Assembly (NCBI GenBank): GCA_027214385.1
Contig: JAPVXR010000004.1
Coordinates: 62,001-126,000 of the forward strand
Length of the DNA stretch: 64,000 bases
Source: Cryomorphaceae bacterium 1068
GTDB taxonomy: Bacteria; Bacteroidota; Bacteroidia; Flavobacteriales_D; Cryomorphaceae
Direction: 5' to 3'
In this document: positions 46,552-56,014 of the stretch, one piece after another
Layout: each line of letters opens with the position of its first letter
How positions within the stretch are numbered: position 1 is the stretch's first letter
Notes under the pieces: generated by a model
What the model was told of the DNA's origin: nothing
The model's database searches: none
What the model saw: only the letters and a program-made list of their open reading frames with translations
Translations under genes and position numbers: made by a program

Positions 46552-46585
46552 AAAGCCCGTCGACTCAGTTGGCGGGCTTTTTCTT
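46552..46585 (+). terminator. Rho-independent terminator after the S46 peptidase
   Basis: AAAGCCCGTC (46552-46561) pairs with GGCGGGCTTT (46571-46580) over 10 bp with one T-G pair, around a 9-nt loop, followed by T-rich sequence. It ends the plus-strand unit. The tsaB stop codon (TGA, complement of 46565-46567) lies in the loop, and the final tsaB codons form the 3' arm. Confidence 0.88.
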
Positions 46586-47251
46586 TTTACCAGCCACAAA
46601 ATCCTTAAGGTAAAAAGGCTCGAAGTAAGCGGTATCTACAAAGTCGGAAGATTGGTACTTTTGCGCTGCGAGCTTTACCATTCCTTTGGCGGAAGCCTCA
46701 ACACCTTGGACAAATTCAAAGCCCTTTGGCTCTAGTACGTCAATGCACTTTTCGGCGCCATCGCCAAAGTATAGTACCTTGTCGAAAGCAGAGGCTTCGG
46801 GAAAAGATTCAGCTTCCAAAATCTCAGGGCGCGTTAGAAAAACGGCATTTCCTTTTCCGTCAAAACCCGCGCAAAAGACTTCCATCCTTCTGGCATCGAT
46901 CATGGGTATGAGGAGGGTCTTTTCGTCTCCTGAAAGCAATGAGTTTGCCATGGCTTGAAGGGTGTTTACGGCAATGAGGGGAATACCCAATGCGTAGGCC
47001 ATTCCCTTGGCTGAGGAAACTCCGATGCGAAGCCCCGTGTATGAACCCGGCCCTTCGCTTACGGCTACTGCATCAATGTCAGAGAATTTAATTCCGCCTT
47101 GGCTCATCACGGTTTCTATAAAAACGTGAAGCTTCTCGGCATGGGTATATTTATCTGATCCGTCTTCTTTTACCGCGATAAGCTCCTTTCCGTCGCACAA
47201 TGCCACGGAGCAATTCTTAGTGGAAGTTTCGAGACAAAGTATCCGTGCCAA
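46565..47251 (-). CDS. tsaB: tRNA threonylcarbamoyladenosine biosynthesis protein TsaB
   Basis: A 228-residue ASKHA-fold protein needed with TsaD, TsaE and TsaC for the t6A37 modification of ANN-decoding tRNAs. It opens with ARILCLETSTKNCSVALCDG and has the AVSEGPGSYTGLRIGVS segment and KGMAYALGIPLIAVNTLQA, both typical of TsaB. The metal-binding HxxxH of TsaD is absent, as expected. The start is TTG 47251, 5 bp after the stop of the adaptor gene, so it may share that transcript. The gene is needed in all bacteria, while its position after an efflux pair is incidental. Confidence 0.95.
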   Translation of the reverse strand: MARILCLETSTKNCSVALCDGKELIAVKEDGSDKYTHAEKLHVFIETVMSQGGIKFSDIDAVAVSEGPGSYTGLRIGVSSAKGMAYALGIPLIAVNTLQAMANSLLSGDEKTLLIPMIDARRMEVFCAGFDGKGNAVFLTRPEILEAESFPEASAFDKVLYFGDGAEKCIDVLEPKGFEFVQGVEASAKGMVKLAAQKYQSSDFVDTAYFEPFYLKDFVAGKKKKPAN

Positions 47252-47256
47252 AAGTC

Positions 47257-48591
47257 CTAGTCCTTGCTGTATAAATCTTCTTTGGAAACTGCCTCGACCT
47301 TATCGCCTGGCATTAGCTTTTGCGAAACCAAATCGTAAGGTCCACTGATCACTTCCGTGTCCAAATCTATGCCCTTCGTTATCTCAATGTACTTATCGTC
47401 TTGGATGCCCGTCTCCACCACTTGGATTTGAGCTCTACCCTCATCGGTAAGCACAAATACGACAGTAAAAGGCTCTCCATCATCTTCGGCTTTTTGCCCC
47501 ACCAAACGGTCAACTGCCGAAACTTTTTCGGCCTTAGCCGTATCGGTACGGGTCGTTACGCTTTCTATCGGAACGACTACTACATTCTCTTTCCGCGCAG
47601 TGATGATATCGACTGTGGCATTCATTCCCGGTCTGAAAGGAGACAATTCAGGATGCTCAGGATCGACTAAGTCGGCGTAAGAATCTTGCAAGATTCGAAT
47701 CTTCACTTCAAAGTTTGTGACCTGATCGGCAGTCATACCTGAAGATTTGGCCGAGTTGGCAATTTCGGTAACAATTCCTTTAAATTTTCGGTTGATGTAA
47801 GCATCTACTTCCACAGCGGCAGTATCATTAAACGCGACTCTTACAATATCGCTTTCGTTTACATCTACCAATACTTCCATGACATCGAGATTGGCTACGC
47901 GCATTATCTCCGTACCCGTCATTTGCATGGCTCCTACTACTTGTTCGCCCTCTTCGACTTCTAGCCGAGAAATGGTGCCGTCCATTGGCGCCACGATGGT
48001 GGTGCGAGAGTAGGAATCTCCCGCTTCTTTCACCGAAGCTTGTGCGGATTGAACAGTAAATCTTGCCGCTTTTACGCTTTCTTCAGCTGCGGTCACTTCG
48101 GCCTCAGCCGTTTCGAAAGTAGCTTGGGCATTGTCAAATTCAGATTGGCTAATTGCCCCGTCTTCGAAAAGTTTTTCGCTTCGTCGAAACGACAATTCAG
48201 AATTTCTCAACTGTGCCTTTGATTGAACCAATCGCGCGGCTGCGTTGGCTTTATTGGCCAAAGCATTGTTATATGCAGCCTCGGCTCTGTCCAAAGCGGC
48301 TTGCGCCAAATCGGGATTAATCTTAGCGAGAAGCTCACCTTTCAGTACTTTGGCTCCTTCATTAAAGGGCAACTCTAAGATCTTTCCGGAAACTTCAGAA
48401 GAGATGATCACCTCCGTTTCGGGCTGAATCTTACCGTTGGCAACTACGGTCTCTACAATCGTTCTTTCTGACGAAACGGCGCTGGTCACTTTAGCGTCAC
48501 CTTGCGATCGCTTCTTAACGACAGCCACAACAACTAGGGCAAGAATCAGAATTCCTGCAATCCAGAGTAACCGTTTGGTATTTTTATTCAT
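47257..48591 (-). CDS. Periplasmic adaptor subunit (HlyD/MacA type)
   Basis: A 444-residue membrane-fusion protein. One N-terminal helix (about 8-27) is followed by the split lipoyl half (EVSGKILELPFNEGAKVLKG), a long alpha-hairpin coiled coil (about 90-200, alternating Ala/Glu/Ser), the second lipoyl half (IVAPMDGTISRLEVEEGEQV) and beta-barrel and membrane-proximal domains. Adaptors of this type bridge an inner-membrane ABC or RND pump and a TolC channel. A TolC gene lies directly upstream (18 bp), but no pump gene is adjacent. Substrate unknown. Confidence 0.93.
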   Translation of the reverse strand: MNKNTKRLLWIAGILILALVVVAVVKKRSQGDAKVTSAVSSERTIVETVVANGKIQPETEVIISSEVSGKILELPFNEGAKVLKGELLAKINPDLAQAALDRAEAAYNNALANKANAAARLVQSKAQLRNSELSFRRSEKLFEDGAISQSEFDNAQATFETAEAEVTAAEESVKAARFTVQSAQASVKEAGDSYSRTTIVAPMDGTISRLEVEEGEQVVGAMQMTGTEIMRVANLDVMEVLVDVNESDIVRVAFNDTAAVEVDAYINRKFKGIVTEIANSAKSSGMTADQVTNFEVKIRILQDSYADLVDPEHPELSPFRPGMNATVDIITARKENVVVVPIESVTTRTDTAKAEKVSAVDRLVGQKAEDDGEPFTVVFVLTDEGRAQIQVVETGIQDDKYIEITKGIDLDTEVISGPYDLVSQKLMPGDKVEAVSKEDLYSKD

Positions 48592-48609
48592 GATGAGTCT
48601 TATTAAGCT

Positions 48610-50049
48610 TTAAAGTGTGATCGGGTTGCCCAGGTAAAAGTCAAGAATCTTCGTTCGAAATACAAAGTCGTACTTCGATCTCAGCATGTCTACTTGGGCG
48701 TTGGTGTATTGTGTTTTGGTGAGGTTAAAATCTACCGCATTGATCACCTCTTGCTCATAACGCACTTCGGCATATTTGAAAGATTCTTCCAATGCCCGAA
48801 CTGCTTGTTCAGATGCCAAATAGGTGTTCATGGCCGCTTTGGCGTCAGCATATGCCTGTTCGATATCAAAACGAAGCTGGTTGGTGATTTGTCGGTAAGA
48901 AAGGTTGGCGTCGAGTTGATTGATTTTAGCTCTTTCTACATTTGCTTTGGCTGACCATCCATTGAATATGGGCACACTTAGGGTCAGTTGAAGGTTTTGA
49001 TTGAAGTTGTCCTGAAGCTGATCGCCAAAATTTTTGGTTTCGAAAGACTGCGTAGTTGGATCTGGCTGAGGAAAAGAGTTTACCGGCAGCACATCACCAC
49101 CAACTACCACAGTACCTATTGGAAAAGTTGTGAGTTCACCTTCATCCGTAACGACTTGATTCAGTTCAGAAAAACCCGATCCAAGCGAACCACTTAATTG
49201 AAGCGATGGATAGAGCTGTCCTTGAGTCGAGCTCAGCGCATACTCCGCTGCGCTTTGTCGTGCTTCCGCGGCCTGAACTTGAGGCATCAGACCTTTAGCT
49301 CTCAGGTAGATATCTTGGGCACTATTGCTTAATAGCTCAACACCCTCATCTGTTAGGTCAGGTTTTACAATATCAAACCCTTGCGCTTCGTCATACTCTA
49401 GCTGAAGAAGCTGAGTCAAAGAGAGTAGCGATAGGGTTACCGCATTCTCAGCGGTGACCATATTCAGCTGCTCTTGAGCGAGCTGAGATTCCAGATCGAA
49501 AAGCATGCCTCTGGGAGACTGCCCTGCATCTACAAGCTTCTCCATTCGATCCACTTGAAGCTGTGTAATTTCTATTTGATTTTGACTTACCAAAAGGCTC
49601 TCCTTATTTTGAAGCACGCGCAAGTAAGCCAAGCAAACTTGCAGAGAAATGTCATTCTTAATTGATTCCAGATCATACCTTGAAGCTTCCAAATCTTGCT
49701 GATTGCTCTTCATCGAATTCCGCTTTGAAAACCCGTTGAAGACATCCAAGCTCGAGCTCAAAAACAAGTTACTCGTAGAAACCCTGTCTGTGGCAAATTG
49801 GTTGGTAAATGGGTCAATTCTCTGTCCGAAATTGAACCCATAAGTCGCCCCTGTATTCAGACTCGGCAATAAGCCAAGCTTGCTTTGCTTGAGGCCAATC
49901 TCTGATCTTTGCACGTTGAGGGCACTCTGTTGAACCGTCACATTATTTTGGAAAGCGTAGTCTATACATTTTTGTAAATCCCACTTATCCTGAGAAAAAG
50001 AACTATTTGACGCTAAAAAGAAGAAGGCAAAAATAATGGCAATTCTCAT
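48610..50049 (-). CDS. TolC family outer-membrane efflux protein
   Basis: A 479-residue outer-membrane factor. The signal peptide ends around NSSFSQ (residue 20). Two homologous halves with long helices are visible, including ARLAR-like coiled-coil heptads (NQLRFDIEQAYADAKAAMNT and RAKINQLDANLSYR) and the ALNVQRSEIGLKQSKLGLLPSLN opening. The barrel strand FNFGQRIDPFTNQFA and the C-terminal half FNGWSAKANVERAKINQ match TolC. It starts the minus-strand unit TolC-adaptor-tsaB. An imperfect -7 box (TACATTTA, 50077-50070) lies 20 bp ahead. Confidence 0.93.
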   Translation of the reverse strand: MRIAIIFAFFFLASNSSFSQDKWDLQKCIDYAFQNNVTVQQSALNVQRSEIGLKQSKLGLLPSLNTGATYGFNFGQRIDPFTNQFATDRVSTSNLFLSSSLDVFNGFSKRNSMKSNQQDLEASRYDLESIKNDISLQVCLAYLRVLQNKESLLVSQNQIEITQLQVDRMEKLVDAGQSPRGMLFDLESQLAQEQLNMVTAENAVTLSLLSLTQLLQLEYDEAQGFDIVKPDLTDEGVELLSNSAQDIYLRAKGLMPQVQAAEARQSAAEYALSSTQGQLYPSLQLSGSLGSGFSELNQVVTDEGELTTFPIGTVVVGGDVLPVNSFPQPDPTTQSFETKNFGDQLQDNFNQNLQLTLSVPIFNGWSAKANVERAKINQLDANLSYRQITNQLRFDIEQAYADAKAAMNTYLASEQAVRALEESFKYAEVRYEQEVINAVDFNLTKTQYTNAQVDMLRSKYDFVFRTKILDFYLGNPITL

Positions 50050-50133
50050 GCGGAGTGATTTAATAGGGATAAATGTAAGTATGACCTAGGAGACCAAAAC
50101 CCGATAAAGTATAAGCGGTAATAGTATTCGGTA

Positions 50134-50150
50134 AAAGGCTGAAAGCCTTT
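50134..50150 (-). terminator. Weak hairpin terminator after the OmpA-family gene
   Basis: AAAGGCT (50134-50140) and AGCCTTT (50144-50150) form a 7-bp stem with a 3-nt loop. On the minus strand the stem runs into only four T, so termination may be partial. It lies between the OmpA-family gene stop (50165) and the TolC gene. Confidence 0.45.
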
Positions 50151-50164
50151 GTAAGAGATAATGC

Positions 50165-51421
50165 TTAAAGTTCCACAATCTCGGCCTCTACCCTTCGGTT
50201 AGCCTCTTGCTGCCGAGTGTTCACAGGATTGGGGTAGATCATTTTGGCATTGCCAAACCCCTTGTACGTCATCCTGGATTTGTCCACACCTGCCTCGCTC
50301 AACTTTTGATAGATAGCCTCAGCCCTGTCCTCACTCAGATTGATGTATGAGCGTTTGTTTTTCTTGGCTTCCCCATTCACATGTCCCTGAATCTCAATCT
50401 TCACATTATCATTTTCAATCAAGAACTCGGCTAGTTTCTCAAGTGCGGGCTTGCTTTTCTCTAGAATAACCGCTTGATCACTTTCAAACTTGATATTTCC
50501 CAAGTTGATGCGGTCTCCCTTATTCATACGTTTGAGCTGTACGTCGATTTCATAAAGAGAGTCATTCTTTGGAATGAACTGCTCTGTATGTAGTAGGTAG
50601 CCTTTCTTGATTACGTTGATATCGTATGTTCGGTAGCTCAACACGTCAATAGAAACTTGAGAGATGAAAGGATATCTGGAAGGAACGGAATCAGGCAGAT
50701 TGTCGATAAAAACATTGGATTGAATCCGCTCTCCCGTTTCTTTATCCGTCACTGTCACTCTCATCGTACGCAATGGAATTTGATACTCTTCCTGCTCTTC
50801 CGTCGATTCCTCTTCTCCTTCAACTATTGGATTCAGCCTACGGTAGTGCAGATGAATACTGTGGCCCTCGTTTTCTCTGAATGGATTGTCAATCAAGAGG
50901 TAATAGGTTTGTCCTCGGCGGGCTTTCAAGGCGCGACTATAAGAGCTCCCCGGCCCGGATGGTACGTACTCGTCTACGGACGATTCACTCATACCTGTCT
51001 GTCCTTGAACTTCAATGTTCTTTCGGGAAATATTCGTTCGAATCGGAATTTTCTTTCCATCTGTGATATCACGGCAAAAATTGGGACCATCATATAAAAA
51101 CAGGAGAAAATCAAAGTCATCATCCTTTTGGATGGGAATCAAATCGAAAGTGAAGATGCAATCATATGGTATGGTAAACTTGTACCACACCGAGTTGTGC
51201 TCTCTTTGAATAAAGTAGGGGTCACCCAATTCGTAACCCACCAACTCTAGGTTGTTTCCGAAACCTTTAGGCGAATAGACAGGGCCTATCACTGTATCGG
51301 GAATAGTCAATGCTCCGATACAATCTGACCCCGTGACGCCCAATTGCACGGGCTTATCTTGGCTAAAGCCTTCAGATTGAATTAACGAGAATATCAGAAA
51401 AAGGGCAGTGTAAAAACGCAT
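50165..51421 (-). CDS. OmpA family outer-membrane/peptidoglycan-binding protein
   Basis: A 418-residue exported protein (signal peptide ending GFSQ, about 21). The N-terminal about 190 residues are a jelly-roll-like domain seen in other Bacteroidota OmpA proteins (HNSVWYKFTIPYDCIFTFDL). A carboxypeptidase-regulatory-like strand domain (about 215-280) follows. The last about 120 residues form the OmpA C-terminal domain with NIKFESDQAVI and the peptidoglycan-binding helix region LSEDRAEAIYQKLSEAGVD and RRVEAEIVEL. No membrane barrel is present, so it is more like a peptidoglycan-associated periplasmic protein. Role in envelope stability is inferred. Confidence 0.9.
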   Translation of the reverse strand: MRFYTALFLIFSLIQSEGFSQDKPVQLGVTGSDCIGALTIPDTVIGPVYSPKGFGNNLELVGYELGDPYFIQREHNSVWYKFTIPYDCIFTFDLIPIQKDDDFDFLLFLYDGPNFCRDITDGKKIPIRTNISRKNIEVQGQTGMSESSVDEYVPSGPGSSYSRALKARRGQTYYLLIDNPFRENEGHSIHLHYRRLNPIVEGEEESTEEQEEYQIPLRTMRVTVTDKETGERIQSNVFIDNLPDSVPSRYPFISQVSIDVLSYRTYDINVIKKGYLLHTEQFIPKNDSLYEIDVQLKRMNKGDRINLGNIKFESDQAVILEKSKPALEKLAEFLIENDNVKIEIQGHVNGEAKKNKRSYINLSEDRAEAIYQKLSEAGVDKSRMTYKGFGNAKMIYPNPVNTRQQEANRRVEAEIVEL

Positions 51422-51464
51422 ATATGTCTTGCTCCTAGCTGGCCACTAAATTAGAAGATTCAAT

Positions 51465-54137
51465 TCAATAATTGAGGTTGGGTGCCAGCCACTTTTCCAT
51501 ACTGTCAAAGTCCATGCCTTTTCTGTCAGCCATACTCTTGACTTGATCTTTTGCTATCCTTCCGACACCGAAATACTTGGAATACGGAGATGCAAAGTAG
51601 AGACCAGAAACAGAGGATGCGGGATACATGGCAAAGTTCTCTGTCAGCGTGATTCCCGTATGCTCCGTTGCATTCAAAATTTCAAATAATCCGGGCTTCT
51701 CGGTATGATCAGGACAAGCAGGATAGCCTGGTGCCGGACGAATTCCTTGGTACTTTTCTTTGATCAACTCTTCATTTGAGAGTTTTTCTCGACGGGCATA
51801 GCCCCAAAAGTCCTTTCGAACCTTCGCATGCATGAGTTCGGCAAATGCTTCTGCCAATCTGTCGGCAAGTGCCTTGAGCATGATAATAGAATAGTCATCA
51901 TGGTTTTTCTCAAATCGTTCGAGGTACCGTTCAATACCTATTCCAGCTGTTACCGCAAAACCACCGATGTAGTCTTTTCTTCCCGATTCCTTTGGAGCGA
52001 TAAAATCGGCAAGACTTAAATTTGGTTGTCCAGCCGCCTTCTTCACTTGCTGACGCAAACATTCAAATCGATGAATGACTTTTTCAGAGTCGCTGGGATC
52101 GTAGACCTCAATCGTATCATAATTCACCGTATTGGCAGGCCATATTCCAATTACGGCTTTTGCTTTGAGCCATTGGTTGGTGACGATTTCCTGAAGCATT
52201 TGGGTTGCATCGTCATAGAGTTTATTTGCTTCTGTTCCAACTACTTCATCTTCCAAGATATTTGGAAAACGACCATGAAGATCCCAAGTCTGGAAAAACG
52301 GCGTCCAATCAATGTAGCCCATGATCTCACGCAAGCTCGCATCGTAAAAAGTCTTCACGCCAAGGTGTGCCGGCTTTTCCACTTCGGGCTCATTTGCCCA
52401 ATCAATTTTTAATCGCGACGAGCGGGCTTCTGATAACGAGAGGTATTTCTTCACCTTCTCTTTTCCCGCATGATTGAGCCGGATTTTCTCGTAGTCCTTT
52501 TTGACCTCGCCAATGAATTCACCACTCTCTTTCCCAAGCAATCGCTCAACTACAGTAACAGATCGGGACGCGTCTTGGACGTGAACCGTCTGACTATTTA
52601 GGTAATGCTGCTCTATTTTCACGGCAGTGTGAACTCGACTCGTCGTCGCACCTCCGATCAAAAGAGGAATATTTAACCCTCTGCGCTCCATTTCCTTTGC
52701 TACGCTCACCATCTCTTCGAGACTCGGAGTGATAAGTCCACTCAGACCAATAACATCTACCTTCTCTTCAATGGCTCTGTCCAAAATCTTTTCGGCAGGG
52801 ACCATTACTCCCATGTCAATCACTTCGTAATTGTTGCAGGCCAATACCACTCCAACAATGTTCTTTCCAATATCGTGCACATCACCCTTCACGGTGGCAA
52901 GCAAAATCTTTCCTTGAGCAGAGGTATCTTTGAATTTTTTCTTGTCTTCCTCGATATAAGGCAGTAAGTGAGCAACGGCTTTTTTCATCACCCGAGCGCT
53001 CTTAACCACCTGTGGTAAAAACATCTTGCCCGAGCCAAAAAGGTCTCCGACTACATTCATTCCTGTCATCAGCGGGCCTTCGATTACTTGAATCGGTCGC
53101 TCAAATAATTGTCGTGCCTCCTCAGTATCCTCGACGATGTATTTATCAATCCCTTTTACCAAAGCATGGCTTAGACGTTCTTTTACTTCGAGGTTTCTCC
53201 ACTCTTCGATTTGACCCTCTTTCGGTCCTGAGTCTTGAACATTTTCAGCAAATTCCAGTAATCGTTCAGTGGAGTCTTCACGTCGATTGAGCAATACATC
53301 TTCTACTCGAGTTAGCAATTCCTCGTCGATATCATCGTAGACTGTAAGCATCGAAGGATTGACGATTCCCATATCCATACCCGCTTTAATCCCGTGGTAA
53401 AGAAAAGAGCTGTGCATAGCTTCGCGTACCACATTATTTCCGCGAAAGCTGAACGAAACATTGCTCACTCCACCACTCACCAAAGCTCCGGGAAGGTTTG
53501 CTTTAATCCATTTTGTCGATTCAAAAAAGTCGACCGCATTGTTGTTGTGCTCGTCTATTCCTGTTCCAACGGGGAAAATGTTGGGATCGAAAATAATATC
53601 GGTCTTGGGAAAACCTACCTCCTCCGTGAGAATTTTGTACGATCGTCCGCAAATTTCTTTTCTGCGCTCGAGGCTGTCGGCTTGCCCCCTCTCGTCAAAA
53701 GCCATCACGATAACTGCGGCTCCATAGCGACGCAACTGTTTAGCTTGGTAGATGAACTCCTCTTCTCCCCCTTTGAGGCTGATGCTGTTTACGACCGCTT
53801 TTCCTTGCACGCACTTCAGTCCTGCCTCGATTATTGACCATTTGGAAGAATCGATCATGATAGGGATTCTGGAAATCTCGGGTTCAGAAGCTATGAGATT
53901 AAGGAACTTCACCATGGCCTTTTCGCCATCGAGCATTCCTTCATCCATGTTGACATCGAGAATTTGGGCACCACCTCTCACTTGTTCCAAGGCTACTTCA
54001 ATCGCCTCATCGTATCGATCTTCCTTTATTAGGCGCAAAAACTTGCGGCTGCCCGTTACGTTAGTGCGCTCACCAACGTTAACAAAATTCGTTTCAGGAG
54101 TGACTACTAATGGCTCAAGACCACTTAATCTTAGCAT
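51465..54137 (-). CDS. metH: Methionine synthase, B12-dependent: folate, cobalamin and activation domains
   Basis: The C-terminal portion of MetH as a separate 890-residue protein. The pterin-binding domain (about 1-270) contains [14 protein letters not shown] and LDVNMDEG. The cobalamin-binding cap and Rossmann domain follow, with the B12 axial ligand His421 in DVHDIGKN and the [14 protein letters not shown] segment. The SAM-binding reactivation domain (about 560-890) includes [15 protein letters not shown]. With the homocysteine-binding subunit encoded just upstream (12-bp gap), the complete enzyme that methylates homocysteine from 5-methyl-THF is present. B12 is therefore needed, from outside or made elsewhere. 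Confidence 0.95.
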   Translation of the reverse strand: MLRLSGLEPLVVTPETNFVNVGERTNVTGSRKFLRLIKEDRYDEAIEVALEQVRGGAQILDVNMDEGMLDGEKAMVKFLNLIASEPEISRIPIMIDSSKWSIIEAGLKCVQGKAVVNSISLKGGEEEFIYQAKQLRRYGAAVIVMAFDERGQADSLERRKEICGRSYKILTEEVGFPKTDIIFDPNIFPVGTGIDEHNNNAVDFFESTKWIKANLPGALVSGGVSNVSFSFRGNNVVREAMHSSFLYHGIKAGMDMGIVNPSMLTVYDDIDEELLTRVEDVLLNRREDSTERLLEFAENVQDSGPKEGQIEEWRNLEVKERLSHALVKGIDKYIVEDTEEARQLFERPIQVIEGPLMTGMNVVGDLFGSGKMFLPQVVKSARVMKKAVAHLLPYIEEDKKKFKDTSAQGKILLATVKGDVHDIGKNIVGVVLACNNYEVIDMGVMVPAEKILDRAIEEKVDVIGLSGLITPSLEEMVSVAKEMERRGLNIPLLIGGATTSRVHTAVKIEQHYLNSQTVHVQDASRSVTVVERLLGKESGEFIGEVKKDYEKIRLNHAGKEKVKKYLSLSEARSSRLKIDWANEPEVEKPAHLGVKTFYDASLREIMGYIDWTPFFQTWDLHGRFPNILEDEVVGTEANKLYDDATQMLQEIVTNQWLKAKAVIGIWPANTVNYDTIEVYDPSDSEKVIHRFECLRQQVKKAAGQPNLSLADFIAPKESGRKDYIGGFAVTAGIGIERYLERFEKNHDDYSIIMLKALADRLAEAFAELMHAKVRKDFWGYARREKLSNEELIKEKYQGIRPAPGYPACPDHTEKPGLFEILNATEHTGITLTENFAMYPASSVSGLYFASPYSKYFGVGRIAKDQVKSMADRKGMDFDSMEKWLAPNLNY

Positions 54138-54149
54138 AGGTTAGTGGAT

Positions 54150-55190
54150 TTAAACGTTAGTCACTTCAGTATGAGCTACGAAACCCATTCTCGGTTTTCT
54201 ATTCTTCGCAGCTTCTGCCAAAGCATGAATATGATCAGGAGTTGTTCCACAACAGCCGCCGACTATATTCAGAAATCCGGCTTCCAAAAACTCGCCAACC
54301 TCTGACGCCATTTCTTCCGGAGTTTGGTCGTATTCACCAAATTCATTCGGCAATCCGGCATTGGGATGTGCACTCACGGCAAATGGAGATTTTTCGGCAA
54401 GCACCTTCAAATAAGGTCGGAGCTGAGCTGCTCCCAAGGCACAATTCAAACCAATCGATAGTAGGGGCATGTGCTCGAGCGAAATTAGAAAGGCTTCCGT
54501 CGTTTGTCCGGAAAGGGTTCTGCCACTCGCATCCGTTATAGTACCTGATACCATAATCGGAAGTTCGAGATTGAGTTCGTCAAATACCTCATCTATAGCA
54601 AAAAGGGCTGCCTTAGCGTTGAGGGTATCAAATACCGTCTCCACCAAAAGCATGTCTACTCCGCCTTCGATTAGAGCTTTTGCCTGCTGGGCGTAATTTT
54701 CTTTAAGTTGGTCAAAAGTAACGGCGCGGTATCCGGGATCATTCACATCGGGTGAAAGGCTGGCCGTTCTATTAGTGGGGCCCATTGAGCCAGCTACAAA
54801 TCGAGGTTTATCCGGTTCTTTCGCCGTAAAACTATCGGCAGCTTCTCTTGCCAGTCGCGCACTTGCCACGTTCAAATCATAGACGGCAGACTCCAAGTGA
54901 TAATCAGCTTGGGCGATTTGAGTTGAGCTGAATGTATTTGTTTCTGCTATGTCTGCACCCGCCTCGAAATAGAGAGAGTGAATCTCTTTGATAATATCAG
55001 GTCGGGTGAGGCTGAGTAGATCATTATTTCCCTTTAGGGAATGTGGGTGATCTTTGAATCGATCACCGCGAAAATCTTCTTCTTCCAACGTGTGACGTTG
55101 AATCATGGTACCCATAGCACCATCCAAAACCATCACTCGATTCCTCAGTATATTCTTTATCTCGTTACCCGAAGGTTTCGGTTGCCTCAT
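54150..55190 (-). CDS. metH: Methionine synthase, homocysteine-binding subunit
   Basis: The N-terminal MetH domain as a separate 346-residue protein. It is a TIM-barrel homocysteine S-methyltransferase with the three zinc-binding cysteines Cys250 (GLNCALGA), Cys313 and Cys314 ([11 protein letters not shown]). The [18 protein letters not shown] segment is typical of MetH rather than of MmuM. The separation from the folate/B12 half is by a proper stop, a 12-bp spacer and an ATG start, so it is a real two-gene arrangement and not a frameshift. In my recollection, this split occurs widely in Flavobacteriia. Confidence 0.95.
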   Translation of the reverse strand: MRQPKPSGNEIKNILRNRVMVLDGAMGTMIQRHTLEEEDFRGDRFKDHPHSLKGNNDLLSLTRPDIIKEIHSLYFEAGADIAETNTFSSTQIAQADYHLESAVYDLNVASARLAREAADSFTAKEPDKPRFVAGSMGPTNRTASLSPDVNDPGYRAVTFDQLKENYAQQAKALIEGGVDMLLVETVFDTLNAKAALFAIDEVFDELNLELPIMVSGTITDASGRTLSGQTTEAFLISLEHMPLLSIGLNCALGAAQLRPYLKVLAEKSPFAVSAHPNAGLPNEFGEYDQTPEEMASEVGEFLEAGFLNIVGGCCGTTPDHIHALAEAAKNRKPRMGFVAHTEVTNV

Positions 55191-55209
55191 TATCTATGGA
55201 AAAAATGGA

Positions 55210-55476
55210 TTAATGGATCTGATTGAATGAACGCCAAAATCCTCCGATCTCTTTTCGAAAGAAGACAAAAAGCAGCGTTCCAAGGAGGATGTAAGGGATT
55301 CCCATTAGGTAGATTATCCCATTGTTCAAGCCATTGGCCAATCCATAACCGGACTCCCCTTGAGCATTTTCTGCTACTGCCTTGCACATGGCGCATTGAG
55401 CAACAGAGTCGGTAGAAACCGAAAGCACCAGCATCAGTACCAAGAGAAACAACACGATTTTTTTCTTCCTATTCAT
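55210..55476 (-). CDS. Small membrane protein with CxxC next to the signal-peptide cleavage site
   Basis: An 88-residue protein. A basic n-region and hydrophobic stretch (about 7-22) look like a signal peptide ending SVAQ. CAMC follows at once (Cys28, Cys31). A second helix spans about 53-73 and a short cytosolic tail RKEIGGFWRSFNQ ends the protein. It is the last gene of the respiratory block, after DUF420 and SCO, so metal or redox handling in cytochrome oxidase assembly is a reasonable guess. I recognise no named family. A -7-like box (TAACTTTG, 55489-55482) stands 5 bp ahead of the start and may allow separate transcription. Confidence 0.75.
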   Translation of the reverse strand: MNRKKKIVLFLLVLMLVLSVSTDSVAQCAMCKAVAENAQGESGYGLANGLNNGIIYLMGIPYILLGTLLFVFFRKEIGGFWRSFNQIH

Positions 55477-55489
55477 CTACACAAAGTTA

Positions 55490-56014
55490 CTAAACGTAGT
55501 AAGGTGAAATCATCAAATAAACCACAACTCCTGAGATGGCAACGTAGAGCCAAATCGGGAAAGTGATGCGTGCAATTTTACGGTGCTTGTCAAATTTTTC
55601 AGCAAGCGCTCGCACATATGTCAATAAAACTAATGGTATGATAATAATGGAGAGCAGAATATGCGAGATCAATAATGTGAAGTACACTGGGCGAATCCAC
55701 CCTTCACCACCGAAAGAAGTAGAATCGCTGGTGCTATGATAAATCACGTATAGTACCAGAAACAAGGCAGAAAAGGCGATCGCCGAAGTCATTAACTTCT
55801 TGTGGGTTTCGATTTTCTTGTTTTTGATTGAGACAACACCTCCAATCAAGAACAAGGCGGTCAATCCATTTAATGTCGCATAAATGGGTGGTAAGAATGA
55901 AGTGTCGTAACCTTCAATTTTTACAGTAAACAAAATTGCTACAACGATAGGAACTGCTATCGAAAGAACAATAATCCACGGCTTACTCTTTTTCTCAACT
56001 CCTGCTCCTGTCAT
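55490..56014 (-). CDS. DUF420 family membrane protein
   Basis: A 174-residue protein with five helices, typical of DUF420 (YozB/CtaM-like). Conserved features are the NGLTALFLIGGVVSIKNKKIE segment around helix 2, the HKKLMTSAIAFSALFLVLYVIYH helix with two histidines, and the LLISHILLSIIIIPLVLLTY helix. Bacillus homologues are required for cytochrome a-type oxidase assembly. Its ATG overlaps the SCO gene stop (ATGA), so the two are translationally coupled. Confidence 0.9.
   Translation of the reverse strand: MTGAGVEKKSKPWIIVLSIAVPIVVAILFTVKIEGYDTSFLPPIYATLNGLTALFLIGGVVSIKNKKIETHKKLMTSAIAFSALFLVLYVIYHSTSDSTSFGGEGWIRPVYFTLLISHILLSIIIIPLVLLTYVRALAEKFDKHRKIARITFPIWLYVAISGVVVYLMISPYYV

Noticed and set aside
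53394-53837. A 147-residue open frame on the plus strand inside metH.
   Set aside because: Antisense to the pterin-binding domain of metH; no domain, no promoter.
54137-54150. A possible frameshift between the two metH genes.
   Set aside because: Each gene has its own start and stop and complete domains; the same split is common in the group.
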